From Parvibaculum sp. (GTDB lineage Bacteria > Pseudomonadota > Alphaproteobacteria > Parvibaculales > Parvibaculaceae): DNA of 64,000 bases. Positions 28,101-35,355 of this stretch are shown here, in pieces (position 1 is the first letter of the stretch; each line of letters begins with the position of its first letter). The DNA lies in contig NZ_JAUSBV010000010.1 of the NCBI RefSeq assembly GCF_030651915.1, forward strand, positions 310,001 to 374,000, written 5' to 3'. Below the pieces are notes generated by a model, which saw only the letters and a list, made by a program, of their open reading frames with translations, had not been told where the DNA came from and did no database searches. Position numbers and translations under genes: made by a program.

Positions 28101-28599
28101 CGTGGTGGTTGATGCCGAAAACCTTGGTGCCGACGGAAGTGACGACGGGCACGGGTTCGTATCCGTCGCCGATGCCGCCCTGGATGCCGGCCGAGCCGGA
28201 TACCGCCGGGATATTGAGCGTGAATCCCGTACCCGGCCCGAAGCCGGGACTGCTGTAGGTTTCGGTGTTCAGATTGTATTCGGGTGTCGAGAGCGTCCAG
28301 CCGGGTGCAACGATGGAGCCGGCCACGTAGGTTTGATTGGGGCTGAGCGTGTCGACGATGCTCACCGGTCCCGACGAACCGCTTACCGGTGGGCTGTAGC
28401 GCAGCACGTATTGAATGATCTGCCCGACCGATACCGGCCCCGTCAGCGGATTGCCCTGGGCGTCATAGGCGGATTTTGTGAAGGACGAGATGCCGTCCCC
28501 GCCGATCATCATGCGCAGTTGGGGCAGGCCCAGCAGGACGATGGCGCCAATGCCCACGGCGGCGGCGGTCCACAAGGCTGCGGTCCTGAAACCGGTCAT
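25189..28599 (-). CDS. Large secreted or surface-anchored protein with DUF11 and Cys-rich repeats
   Basis: A 1136-residue protein. Residues 8-26 form one membrane segment (signal anchor or signal peptide). An N-terminal DUF11-like region is followed by a long beta-rich body. A domain near 690-770 contains DLCCSGVVEVTVP and resembles the C-terminus of the upstream protein. A clear DUF11 domain lies at about 783-933 and Cys-rich repeats of about 42 residues at about 946-1109 (pattern C-x-C-R..., C-x-C-P..., G-C-V). It ends in a glycine/arginine-rich tail. The start at 28599 overlaps the upstream stop (ATGA), proving the operon. The function is unknown; adhesion or an extracellular structure is plausible. 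Confidence 0.75.
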   Translation of the reverse strand: MTGFRTAALWTAAAVGIGAIVLLGLPQLRMMIGGDGISSFTKSAYDAQGNPLTGPVSVGQIIQYVLRYSPPVSGSSGPVSIVDTLSPNQTYVAGSIVAPGWTLSTPEYNLNTETYSSPGFGPGTGFTLNIPAVSGSAGIQGGIGDGYEPVPVVTSVGTKVFGINHHEAINGKIMCWLGATLANCTPAYPLRVSTSPEQLTTPDFPHAAVYDRKIYFPVGRYDEVSRTTLEFGLGCWDAEADTACAFVGLPGQPSLNMGGTAGPYVGVNLDFYVAGVRTDPQNPSRLLMFALDKVYCVDIALPGAPACAGWTPPTIPPHTTGARSRDMFVEENGTRLFVSETLPPRVYCLNLSDGSFCAGWPAGGVNGGATSGTHLGPGIDSSGIMNAICLVQTFGASNFRCFSTVNGSNVTAWPAALSSSPIFAAYHIPGTTRVLYPPYTGAVVPKCHDFATNAACTPFTPYWKSSGAWTDGGGTTRGSVGDYGYASDPSAPQSCIYGLGHGGILVRFGLDGTASAGACTPQDYHATFKLDEAFCFHKPDNATWTTIEILNRPAELTGGTITLRDGSGTVLQTIAVTAANSYTVNLSATGTSSTVTLDFTPTYSGGTPPATDYQIELNYTADEQSQICYRATVDGCGEVSNAATLTDEFSTLDASIDLGMAVGGECGPVTGPDCLELVPSLAANPDGTGTLTLSGSGPPGFSSTLVTVRSTTGGVTVVSPSQTFGGGSIQGSWNLTGLVPGMTVSFVVDAVETGGGSKPGTDLCCSGVVEVTVPDDGTEPEEEPEIIDLTIEKTGEAGTEELQGAGPPTIVNFVDFTLTVTNTGAPFTGQSAIVVTDVVPPGMIFTNASGTDWDCGPVGQFPIPAGGTLSCTYLGTAQIATGAHLPPITIRGNPSTSSTSFVYENCATVGLTPESGHVDSNDTNNQSCATSEVDAPTVTPPVTPPPEPECDPRSTRLKDGQCQCRFEDMTQKTATVCACPSGSSLVAGEGCVKSPTCDRHSAVLRGNECSCRYPNMSKISPTTCSCPAGEFLVTDVGCVQPVEQSYPDEPEEPDAPEPPQASCADGQVMEGIGCVPLCAAPMTLNGERTACECPKGTRERNGSCVKNTNFMDNLNIGIGIGNRPRGGGGPKIDLAP

Positions 28600-30764
28600 G
28601 GCCGCATGCTCCTGCCTTCGGCCGGCCTGCAGATTTCTTCCGGTACTTTCACCGTCAGCGTCGCGCGGCAGCAATCATAGGGCTCGCCTGTCAGGCGTGC
28701 GGCATCGTCGAAACCGCAAACATCGATCGTCACCGTCTGGCCCGGCGTCGCGCCGCTCAACGAAATCAGACCCGGTGGCGGCACCACGGGAATGACCGGG
28801 CCGTTGCTGACACTGACGCCCGGCGTCGACGAATAGGCCGTCAGCGTATCCATGCCGATTCCGGCGATGTCCTGCGTAAAGATCTTGAATATCCAGCCGC
28901 CCGCCTCGGGATCGCAGATCGCCTCGCCGCTCACATTCATGCAGATTTCGGGTTCTTCGTCCGGCAGGCAGTCCGGGCCGAAGCAGGAGATGCAATCCGG
29001 GCCGATGCAGGGCGGCACACAGTCGAGGCCGACGCACTCGCCCTCTGGAAGATCGGTGTCCGGAAAATCGGTTCCGCCGGGCGGGTCTGTCAGCGGCACA
29101 GGCGGCAGAGCCCGCTGCTCCGTCACAACCCCGCCGGCCGGCAACACGCCGCAGGCGCCGACCGCACAGCCGAGACGATAGACCTCGACGTCGCCCACGG
29201 TGCCGGCGGCCGCCACCGAACTCATCCGGTCCGTGTAATTGACGAAGTAGCTGATGGACGGGGGCACGTTGAAGCCGCGCACCGGTCCTTTGGGACTGAT
29301 CTGCAAGCCATGAGCGTTGAGCGGTCCGTCGGGAATGAACAGATCATCCTGCTGCTGGAAATCGCGCAACATGTCGCCGGTGAGGAAAATGCCGTCCTCG
29401 CATGCCGTCAGGTCGATCGTTCCGTCGGGGTTGTATCCATAGCCCAGAGAGACACCGCCGGCGCTGTTGCGGTGGTCGCCCGCATAGCCCACCGCATACT
29501 CCTCGGGTGCCTGGTACCAGGCGCTCGGCGTTTCCGGATCGTCCGGCTTCTCGCGCCAGAAGCGGTTGACATGTGCAATGCCGTGCGGCGCCTGAGCATC
29601 ATAGCCGTAGGTCGTTCCGATCACCGAGCGCTGGGCGACGATCATGGCGCCGTCATAGGCGAAGACAATGTCCGAAACCGGTGCGGCATTCATGGCGCCC
29701 GGTAGGGAAATTTCCATGCGCGGGTCTTTGACGAAGTCGCCGTCCTTGTCGAGACCGACCGACCATATCTGTCCGCTATCGGCTTCCGGCTCGCCGGCTT
29801 TGACCGGCGCAAGGCGGCCGGCGGCAACTGCGTAATAGAGCCGCCCCTCATGCGTTGCGAGACCCCAGACGCGCCGTTCGGCATGGGTGAAGCCCCATGT
29901 CGCGGTGTCTTCCGTATCGAATGCCGCGTCTGCAATGTTTGCCCGCGCCGCCGGATCGTGGGCTCGCCTCGGCAGGCGCGCGGCGGCGCGGCCGGTTGTT
30001 CCGTGGTCGAAATATCCGAGATCGGTGCCGTCGAGGGCAAAACGATGGATCATCCCGGTCGACAGATCCGACACGAAGAGCTGCCGATGCGCTGCGTCAT
30101 AGGCGATGTTGCCGAGCGCGGCCGGGCCGCTCGTCTTGCCACCCAGTTTGACATCCGCAAAGAGCGAGATTTCGCCGCTGCGCCCGTCGACCTTCCAGAT
30201 GCTGCCGGGGCCGCCGCCGGGGCCGAACTGACCCGGCGCCCAACCGGCGGTTGCCTCGCCCTTTCTCCGGCGCTCGGGCAAGCCGTCGCCGTCGCTGTCG
30301 GGCGTTGCGATGTTGAGCCCGTAGACAGACGTCGCGGTCAGGTAAATGTCGGGATAGGCGCGGTTGTCGATCGCGATGCCGAAAACCTGACCGACGGCGC
30401 GCGCCGGTATGTCGCGTTTGTGGGGCGCCGCCCAGAACGCGCCGTTCCAGACGAAATCGGGCTTCTTGGGATCGAAAATGCGCGCCGACGGACCGTTTGG
30501 ATCGATAAAGGTCTGGTCCGGGGCCGTTTTTCCGGCCGGCAGCGGCTTGGCGGGATCGGGCGGAATGACGCCGGAAAACCCGGTGACGATCGCATCGCCC
30601 AGACTAAGCGTCGGCACGCGATCGAGGGGATGAAGCGCCGACACGGACACCGGCGGACGGCAATAGCACAGCAAAAGCAATAGTATGATGATGACAAGGA
30701 CAGCCACCGCAACCTGTGCGGCGAGCCGTTTTCGACTTCGCCTCGATGATTGGCGCCCGATCAC
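28596..30764 (-). CDS. Membrane-anchored beta-propeller-like protein with GPDC repeats
   Basis: A 722-residue protein starting GTG at 30764 behind GGAAAA. A basic N-terminus and one transmembrane segment (about 16-34) precede a Cys-poor body that looks like a beta-propeller (repeated GQVFGIAID, GNIAYDAAHRQLFVSDLS, VWGLATHEGRLYYAV, SDIVFAYDGAMIVAQ). At about 577-602 is a run of GLDC/GPDC repeats. The last 80 residues (TLTAYSSTPGVSV...CCRATLTVKVP) are similar to a domain in the downstream protein. The gene pair is translationally coupled and divergent from a LuxR regulator. No dedicated secretion genes are adjacent. Confidence 0.72.
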   Translation of the reverse strand: MIGRQSSRRSRKRLAAQVAVAVLVIIILLLLLCYCRPPVSVSALHPLDRVPTLSLGDAIVTGFSGVIPPDPAKPLPAGKTAPDQTFIDPNGPSARIFDPKKPDFVWNGAFWAAPHKRDIPARAVGQVFGIAIDNRAYPDIYLTATSVYGLNIATPDSDGDGLPERRRKGEATAGWAPGQFGPGGGPGSIWKVDGRSGEISLFADVKLGGKTSGPAALGNIAYDAAHRQLFVSDLSTGMIHRFALDGTDLGYFDHGTTGRAAARLPRRAHDPAARANIADAAFDTEDTATWGFTHAERRVWGLATHEGRLYYAVAAGRLAPVKAGEPEADSGQIWSVGLDKDGDFVKDPRMEISLPGAMNAAPVSDIVFAYDGAMIVAQRSVIGTTYGYDAQAPHGIAHVNRFWREKPDDPETPSAWYQAPEEYAVGYAGDHRNSAGGVSLGYGYNPDGTIDLTACEDGIFLTGDMLRDFQQQDDLFIPDGPLNAHGLQISPKGPVRGFNVPPSISYFVNYTDRMSSVAAAGTVGDVEVYRLGCAVGACGVLPAGGVVTEQRALPPVPLTDPPGGTDFPDTDLPEGECVGLDCVPPCIGPDCISCFGPDCLPDEEPEICMNVSGEAICDPEAGGWIFKIFTQDIAGIGMDTLTAYSSTPGVSVSNGPVIPVVPPPGLISLSGATPGQTVTIDVCGFDDAARLTGEPYDCCRATLTVKVPEEICRPAEGRSMRP

Positions 30765-30858
30765 TTTTCCAACATCTGCCTGCGTTTCCGCGTGACAGCC
30801 CCCGTATTCATCGCCCCGTTCTCTTTCTACAGCGATCTTGAGCGTCCGGCGCTATCGC

Positions 30859-30880
30859 GACTGGTCCGTTCGGACTAGTC
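30859..30880. promoter_or_regulatory. 22-bp dyad, candidate LuxR-type operator
   Basis: GACTGGTCC at 30859-30867 and GGACTAGTC at 30872-30880 are inverted repeats (8 of 9 matching) around GTTC. The dyad lies 40 bp before the LuxR-family start and 94 bp before the divergent secreted-protein operon. Size and position suit an operator for the adjacent regulator. Confidence 0.45.
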
Positions 30881-30920
30881 TCCACCGTCGGTCTGCTTTT
30901 CCGAATGGAGTTTGGCGACC

Positions 30921-32042
30921 ATGTTCAGCGCGGACGACCACGACAGGCTTGTCTCGCAATTCTATTCGTCCGCGATGGGCGATACGCCATGGACCGCCAC
31001 GCTCGCTCATGCCGCCGACCTCTTCGGCAGCAGCGCGTCTCTCATTCAGGTCCGTGATTCATCGAAGCAGACGGTTGCGGTCGAGAACCACGGTTACTCG
31101 CGGGAATTTTCCGACGCCTTTTTCGCCAGCGAGGCTTTTGCCAACGATCCGCGTCTGGCCTATTTTGAGAAGGTGCGGCCGGGTTCGGTTTATTTCGACC
31201 ACATGCTCTATGACGTCGAGGAAATGAACCGCAATCGCTGGTGCCGCGAATCCTGCGACATTCTGAAAGTGAAATACCAGCTCGGCGCGGTCTTGAGCTT
31301 GCCGAATGACGCAACGGCGGGATTTGCAATTCTGAGCAGCCCGAAGGAAGGGCATGCATCGGAAGCCGCCATCGAGTCATTCCGCCGCCTTGCGCCGCAT
31401 ATCCAGCAAGCCTGCGCGCTCGGCCATGTCATCGAGACCCAGGCCGCAACGCGCGCGGTTCTGCTCGATGCGCTGGCGCGGAAATCGGACGGTGTCATCC
31501 TTCTCGGCCGCAATGCAAAACCGACTTTCATGAACGACGGCGCGACGGCGATCCTGAATGCGGGTGACGGGTTTTCTCACACGGCGGCCGGCGGCTTCGT
31601 TGCACACCGGCCTCCCGAAACCCGCAAGCTTCAGCACCTGATCCGCGACGCTGTCATGCGGCCCTCGCAGCCCGATGCCGGCTATGAGGCATATGTGCTG
31701 GTGACGCGGCCGTCCGGAAAGCGGCCCTATGTTCTGCGGATCATTCCCGCGCCTGCGACCGAGCGTTTTCTGGCCAGCCAGACCATCGCATCCGTAATCC
31801 ATATTCAGGATCTGGCGGCTGTTCCGCTTCCGTCCAGGGGTGCGCTTTGCCAGGCTTTCGGACTGACGGAACGCGAAGCGGATCTGGCGATCGAACTCGT
31901 GCGATGTGCCGATCTCGACGCTGCAGCGATCAACGCCCACATGGCCTACAACACGGCGCGCAATCATCTGCATGGAATCTTCCGGAAAACCGGTTCGACA
32001 AGTCAGGCGGAGCTTCTCCAGGTCCTGGGCCGACTTCACTAG
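30921..32042 (+). CDS. LuxR-family transcriptional regulator
   Basis: A 373-residue protein with an N-terminal sensory part (about 1-300, PAS/GAF-like by layout; no autoinducer-binding motif that I can identify). It has a C-terminal LuxR-type helix-turn-helix at about 305-370 (LTEREADLAIELVRCADL, then NTARNHLHGIFRKTG). ATG at 30921 with GGAG 10 bases upstream is preferred over TTG at 30912. It is divergent from the beta-propeller/DUF11 operon, with a 22-bp dyad in between, so it is a candidate regulator of that operon and of itself. Confidence 0.82.
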   Translation: MFSADDHDRLVSQFYSSAMGDTPWTATLAHAADLFGSSASLIQVRDSSKQTVAVENHGYSREFSDAFFASEAFANDPRLAYFEKVRPGSVYFDHMLYDVEEMNRNRWCRESCDILKVKYQLGAVLSLPNDATAGFAILSSPKEGHASEAAIESFRRLAPHIQQACALGHVIETQAATRAVLLDALARKSDGVILLGRNAKPTFMNDGATAILNAGDGFSHTAAGGFVAHRPPETRKLQHLIRDAVMRPSQPDAGYEAYVLVTRPSGKRPYVLRIIPAPATERFLASQTIASVIHIQDLAAVPLPSRGALCQAFGLTEREADLAIELVRCADLDAAAINAHMAYNTARNHLHGIFRKTGSTSQAELLQVLGRLH

Positions 32043-32136
32043 GGTTCCTGCCGCGGTCGGATTTTTGGCCGGCTCTTATTATTTGGTAACCCTGTCTGGC
32101 TAATCTCCGTCCGGAACGGCCAAGGCGGATCTCCGG

Positions 32137-32964
32137 ATGACGGGTTACAGGGACGAAATCGGGCAGACATTGTGCGCGGCGCGGCAGGCGGCCGGGCTGA
32201 CGCTGGGCGATGTCGCGGCCAAAATCCGCATCAAGCCGGTCTATCTCGCGGCGATCGAGGCGGGCCATTTCGAACGCCTGCCGGCGCTTCCGCAGACGCT
32301 CGGCTTCACCCGCACCTATGCCCGCCACCTCAAGGTTGATGTCGAAGCGCCGCTGGCCCGGCTCGGCGAGGAGGTGCATCGCCACATCGACAGCACCGAC
32401 TATTCGGCGCCGGAACTGGCCTGGGCCGAGGTGCCGATGCGGCGTATCGCCTGGGTCGCCGCCGGCGCTGTTTTCGGCGTGGCGTTGCTGACCTTGTCGA
32501 TCGTCGATTTCGGGCCGTCGCCGGTCGCGCCGGTGCCGGAGCGCTTGCCGCCCCTGCACGCCGTCGCGCCCGCGGCGGCACCGGTCCGGGCGATCGCGCC
32601 TGCCGCCATCCCCGCCACCGTCGCTGTGCCCGTTCGCTCCGTCCACGGATCGTCGCCGGTCTCGGCCGTCATGGCGGCGGCGCTGTTCGGTCGCGGCACG
32701 GCGGCCGCCGCGCCGCCGGCCACGACCGCGCCCGTCGCGGCCGCTACACCGGTCCCCGATCTCGTCGCGACGATGAGCGTCTATCTGCGCGCGGCGCCGG
32801 CCAATGAGGGGCGCGTGCTCGGCGTGCTCACCGCCTGCGAGCCGCTGACGCTGGTCGGCGAGGGCCGCTATGGGCAGTGGCGCCAGGTCAAACGGGCCGA
32901 TGGCGTCACGGGCTGGGTCTTTCACGGCTATCTCGGCACCAAGGCGCCTGCCGCCTGCCGCTGA
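32137..32964 (+). CDS. RodZ-like helix-turn-helix membrane protein with SH3-like C-terminus
   Basis: A 275-residue protein. Residues 5-70 form a RodZ/HTH_25-type domain (GQTLCAARQAAGLTLGDVAAKI, then IEAGHFERLPALPQTLGF). A transmembrane segment follows at about 102-124, then an Ala/Pro-rich periplasmic linker (about 125-205) and a bacterial SH3-like domain (about 208-270, ending GVTGWVFHGYLG). RodZ normally links MreB to the membrane; the SH3 end instead suggests wall binding. It could be an auxiliary RodZ paralogue. It is a single gene converging on the carbonic anhydrase. Confidence 0.75.
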   Translation: MTGYRDEIGQTLCAARQAAGLTLGDVAAKIRIKPVYLAAIEAGHFERLPALPQTLGFTRTYARHLKVDVEAPLARLGEEVHRHIDSTDYSAPELAWAEVPMRRIAWVAAGAVFGVALLTLSIVDFGPSPVAPVPERLPPLHAVAPAAAPVRAIAPAAIPATVAVPVRSVHGSSPVSAVMAAALFGRGTAAAAPPATTAPVAAATPVPDLVATMSVYLRAAPANEGRVLGVLTACEPLTLVGEGRYGQWRQVKRADGVTGWVFHGYLGTKAPAACR

Positions 32965-33050
32965 AGGGCGCGGGGAGGGGGGCATGTCCCCGGTGCCGGT
33001 CCGCCCGAGATGGCGCCGTCAATTAGCTCCAGATCTCGATTTGCCGTCAC

Positions 33051-33078
33051 CCCGGGGACAAGTTTTTTTATCCCCGGG
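33051..33078. terminator. Hairpin between convergent genes
   Basis: CCCGGGGA at 33051-33058 pairs with TCCCCGGG at 33071-33078 around a 12-nt loop rich in T. It lies between the RodZ-like gene and the convergent carbonic anhydrase gene, where a bidirectional terminator is expected. Confidence 0.5.
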
Positions 33079-33126
33079 TCGCGCCGTGACTTATCCCCGG
33101 CCCCGAAAGCCGGCGGCGGGCATTTG

Positions 33127-33154
33127 TGACAGTTTTTTGACAGTTTTGTGACAG
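33127..33154 (+). repeat. Three TGACAG hexamers with exact 11-bp period
   Basis: TGACAG occurs at 33127, 33138 and 33149, separated by TTTTT and TTTTG. The period of 11 bp places all three on one face of the helix. They end eight bases before the stop codon end of the carbonic anhydrase gene at 33162. Confidence 0.6.
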
Positions 33155-33161
33155 AGGGGGG

Positions 33162-33809
33162 TCAGCTGTGATCGGCGACGTCTGTGAAGCTGTCTGTTTC
33201 GGCGTCATAGATCGACAATTTGCCGCTGCCGATGCCGTAGAACCAGCCATGCAGGCGCAGCGTGCCGGCCTTTTCGCGTTCGGCGATGAACGGGAAAGTT
33301 CGAAGCATTTCAAGGGATTGCACGACGGCGCGCTGTTCCATCAGGCGCAGCAGGGCGGGCTTGTCGAGATCGCCATGGGCCGCGCGCACGGCCGTCTCGA
33401 CGCCGGTTGCCAGCGACATCCAGTTGGAAATGAACTCGCCTTCCGGCGGATGTCCGCAGCCGGCGTCATAGAGCGCCTCGATGCCGCCGCAACTGACATG
33501 GCCCATTACAATTACATCAGCAATTTCAAGGCCTTTGATGCCAAACTCCAGAGCGGCACTGGTGCCGTGATAGTTGCCGTCGGGCTGGTAGGGCGGCACC
33601 AGATTGGCAACGTTGCGGACGACGAAAAGTTCTCCGGGGTCGGACGAAAAGATCATCGCCGGGTCGGCGCGGCTGTCGCAGCAGGCGACGATCATCGCCT
33701 TGGGCCGTTGGCGGCGGGCCGCAAGTGCTTGATATCTGGCCTCATTCTGCTTGTAGGCGCCGGCGCGGAAAGCGCGGTATCCTTCAATCAGGCTGTCGAT
33801 CGTGTCCAT
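33162..33809 (-). CDS. Beta-class carbonic anhydrase
   Basis: A 215-residue zinc enzyme interconverting CO2 and bicarbonate. Zinc ligands are Cys43 (in ACCDSRADP, with the Asp45/Arg47 dyad), His104 and Cys107 (GHVSCGGI). VVRNVANLVPPY and the GTSAALEFG helix are typical of plant/E. coli-type beta enzymes. The ATG at 33809 gives the normal family length; a longer frame to 34025 has no family-like sequence. It has no signal peptide, so it is cytosolic. Confidence 0.94.
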   Translation of the reverse strand: MDTIDSLIEGYRAFRAGAYKQNEARYQALAARRQRPKAMIVACCDSRADPAMIFSSDPGELFVVRNVANLVPPYQPDGNYHGTSAALEFGIKGLEIADVIVMGHVSCGGIEALYDAGCGHPPEGEFISNWMSLATGVETAVRAAHGDLDKPALLRLMEQRAVVQSLEMLRTFPFIAEREKAGTLRLHGWFYGIGSGKLSIYDAETDSFTDVADHS

Positions 33810-34068
33810 GCGGTCGGCGCTCCTGGCTGGTCTCGGCGGGTCTTCATACACAAGCCGCGCTGCCGATGAAAGATGCCGCGGCGGCAAGGCTTTGCGGTAT
33901 CCTGTGACAGTGAAACGGGCAGGCTGCCTGCCAATTGTGCAAGCCTCGCGCGGCTGCCGCTGATTTCGCGCCCGCTCCGCTGCGCCATAGGCACAGGCCC
34001 GGATTCTGCATAGACTTTGCGCCAAAAAGGGCGTGCTCGGGACGCCGGTTCAGTCGATGAGGGAAGAC

Positions 34069-34404
34069 ATGTCGTATGTCGAAATGTTCGAAAGTCTGTC
34101 GCTTGAAAGCCAGATTTCGATTGGCGGGTTGGTACTCTTGCTGGTGATCCTGACGGCGCTGCATGTACGCAGCCTGCTGGCCTTGCGCGCCGAGCGCGCC
34201 GAGCGCGGCGCCCGGGAAATGAGCGCTCGCATCGACGCCCTGATGCGAAAACTCGAAGGAAAGACTGGAAGAAACGGCCGCCCCGATCCCGCCATCCTGC
34301 GTCCGCGTCCACTGCAACGCAGCGCCGCCAAGACGGTTCCGGCGGCACGCTGTCCCTCCAATGGCCTTGTGCCGCAGCGCCGCGTCCGGTCGCGTTTGGC
34401 GTAA
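34069..34404 (+). CDS. Small single-pass membrane protein, hypothetical
   Basis: A 111-residue protein with one transmembrane helix (about 17-36, IGGLVLLLVILTALHV). A charged helix follows (RAERAERGAREMSARIDALMRKLEG) and a basic, proline-containing tail. The start at 34069 has GGGAAG upstream. No family is recognised. It lies between the divergently oriented carbonic anhydrase and the cysD operon and ends before a strong terminator. Confidence 0.55.
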   Translation: MSYVEMFESLSLESQISIGGLVLLLVILTALHVRSLLALRAERAERGAREMSARIDALMRKLEGKTGRNGRPDPAILRPRPLQRSAAKTVPAARCPSNGLVPQRRVRSRLA

Positions 34405-34469
34405 GCGGCCCCATCTGCGGCGTTTTTGGCGCTTGCAAAGGCGATCAGGTCGCATTAAATCACAGACAC

Positions 34470-34500
34470 AAACGGGGTTTGGAACATAAACCCCGTTTTC
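34470..34500 (+). terminator. Rho-independent terminator upstream of cysD
   Basis: AAACGGGGTTT at 34470-34480 pairs perfectly with AAACCCCGTTT at 34488-34498 around a 7-nt loop, followed by T-rich sequence. It ends the preceding transcript 49 bp before the cysD start, and could also act as an attenuator in a cysD leader. Confidence 0.7.
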
Positions 34501-34548
34501 TTGTGTATTATCGCATGTCGCAGGCCGGGCCTGCGCAGGAAGGCCGTC

Positions 34549-35343
34549 ATGGATCGCCTCGATCAGCTCGAAAGCCAGAGCATTTTTATCTTCCGCGAAG
34601 CCTTCAACAGGATCGAGAATATCGCGATGCTGTGGTCCTTGGGGAAGGACTCCAACGTGATGATCTGGCTGGCGCGCAAGGCTTTTTTCGGTCATGTGCC
34701 GTTCCCGGTGATGCATGTCGACACTGGCAAGAAGTTCCCCGAAATGTACGATTTCCGCGATCGGTACGCCGCCGAATGGGGCCTCAATTTCATCCGCGAA
34801 GAATGCCCGCCGCTGGAAATGACCGATGAAACGCTGCCGCCCGCTGCGCGTTCGGCCGCCCGCAAAACAGAAGGTTTGAAGCTCGCGATCAAGAAGTACG
34901 GCTTCAACGCGCTCTTTGCCGGCATTCGCCGCGACGAGGAAGCGACCCGCGCCAAGGAGCGCGTCTTCAGCCCGCGCGGCCTCACCGGCCAGTGGGACTT
35001 CAAGGATCAGCCGCCGGAATTCTGGGACCAGTTCAAGACCGATTTCCCGCCGGGAACGCATATTCGCATTCATCCGCTGCTGCACTGGACCGAAGTCGAC
35101 ATCTGGCTCTATACGCTGCGCGAACAAATCCCGACGATCCCGCTCTATTTTGCCAAGGACGGCAAGCGTTACCGCTCGCTCGGCGACAAGGACATCACGT
35201 CGCCGGTCGCAAGCACGGCAACGACGATCGAAGAGATCATCGAGGAACTGCGCACCACGAAGGTTTCCGAGCGATCGGGTCGGGCCATGGATCACGAGTC
35301 GGAGGATGCCTTCGAGCGTCTTCGCGCCGACGGCTACCTCTAG
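34549..35343 (+). CDS. cysD: Sulfate adenylyltransferase subunit 2
   Basis: CysD forms APS from ATP and sulfate, driven by the GTPase CysN. The 264-residue protein has the PAPS-reductase-like fold with SLGKDSNVM as the pyrophosphate loop, HVDTGKKFPEMYDFRD, and the C-terminal RSGRAMDHESEDAFERLRADGYL-type ending. ATG at 34549 with GGAAGG upstream is preferred to a longer frame. cysNC follows after 12 bp in the same operon. Confidence 0.96.
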   Translation: MDRLDQLESQSIFIFREAFNRIENIAMLWSLGKDSNVMIWLARKAFFGHVPFPVMHVDTGKKFPEMYDFRDRYAAEWGLNFIREECPPLEMTDETLPPAARSAARKTEGLKLAIKKYGFNALFAGIRRDEEATRAKERVFSPRGLTGQWDFKDQPPEFWDQFKTDFPPGTHIRIHPLLHWTEVDIWLYTLREQIPTIPLYFAKDGKRYRSLGDKDITSPVASTATTIEEIIEELRTTKVSERSGRAMDHESEDAFERLRADGYL

Positions 35344-35355
35344 GGAAATTCGAGC

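Noticed and set aside
34470-34500. The perfect palindrome before cysD read as a regulator operator.
   Set aside because: The stem-loop followed by T-rich sequence at the end of a gene fits a Rho-independent terminator better; a regulatory role is only a secondary possibility.
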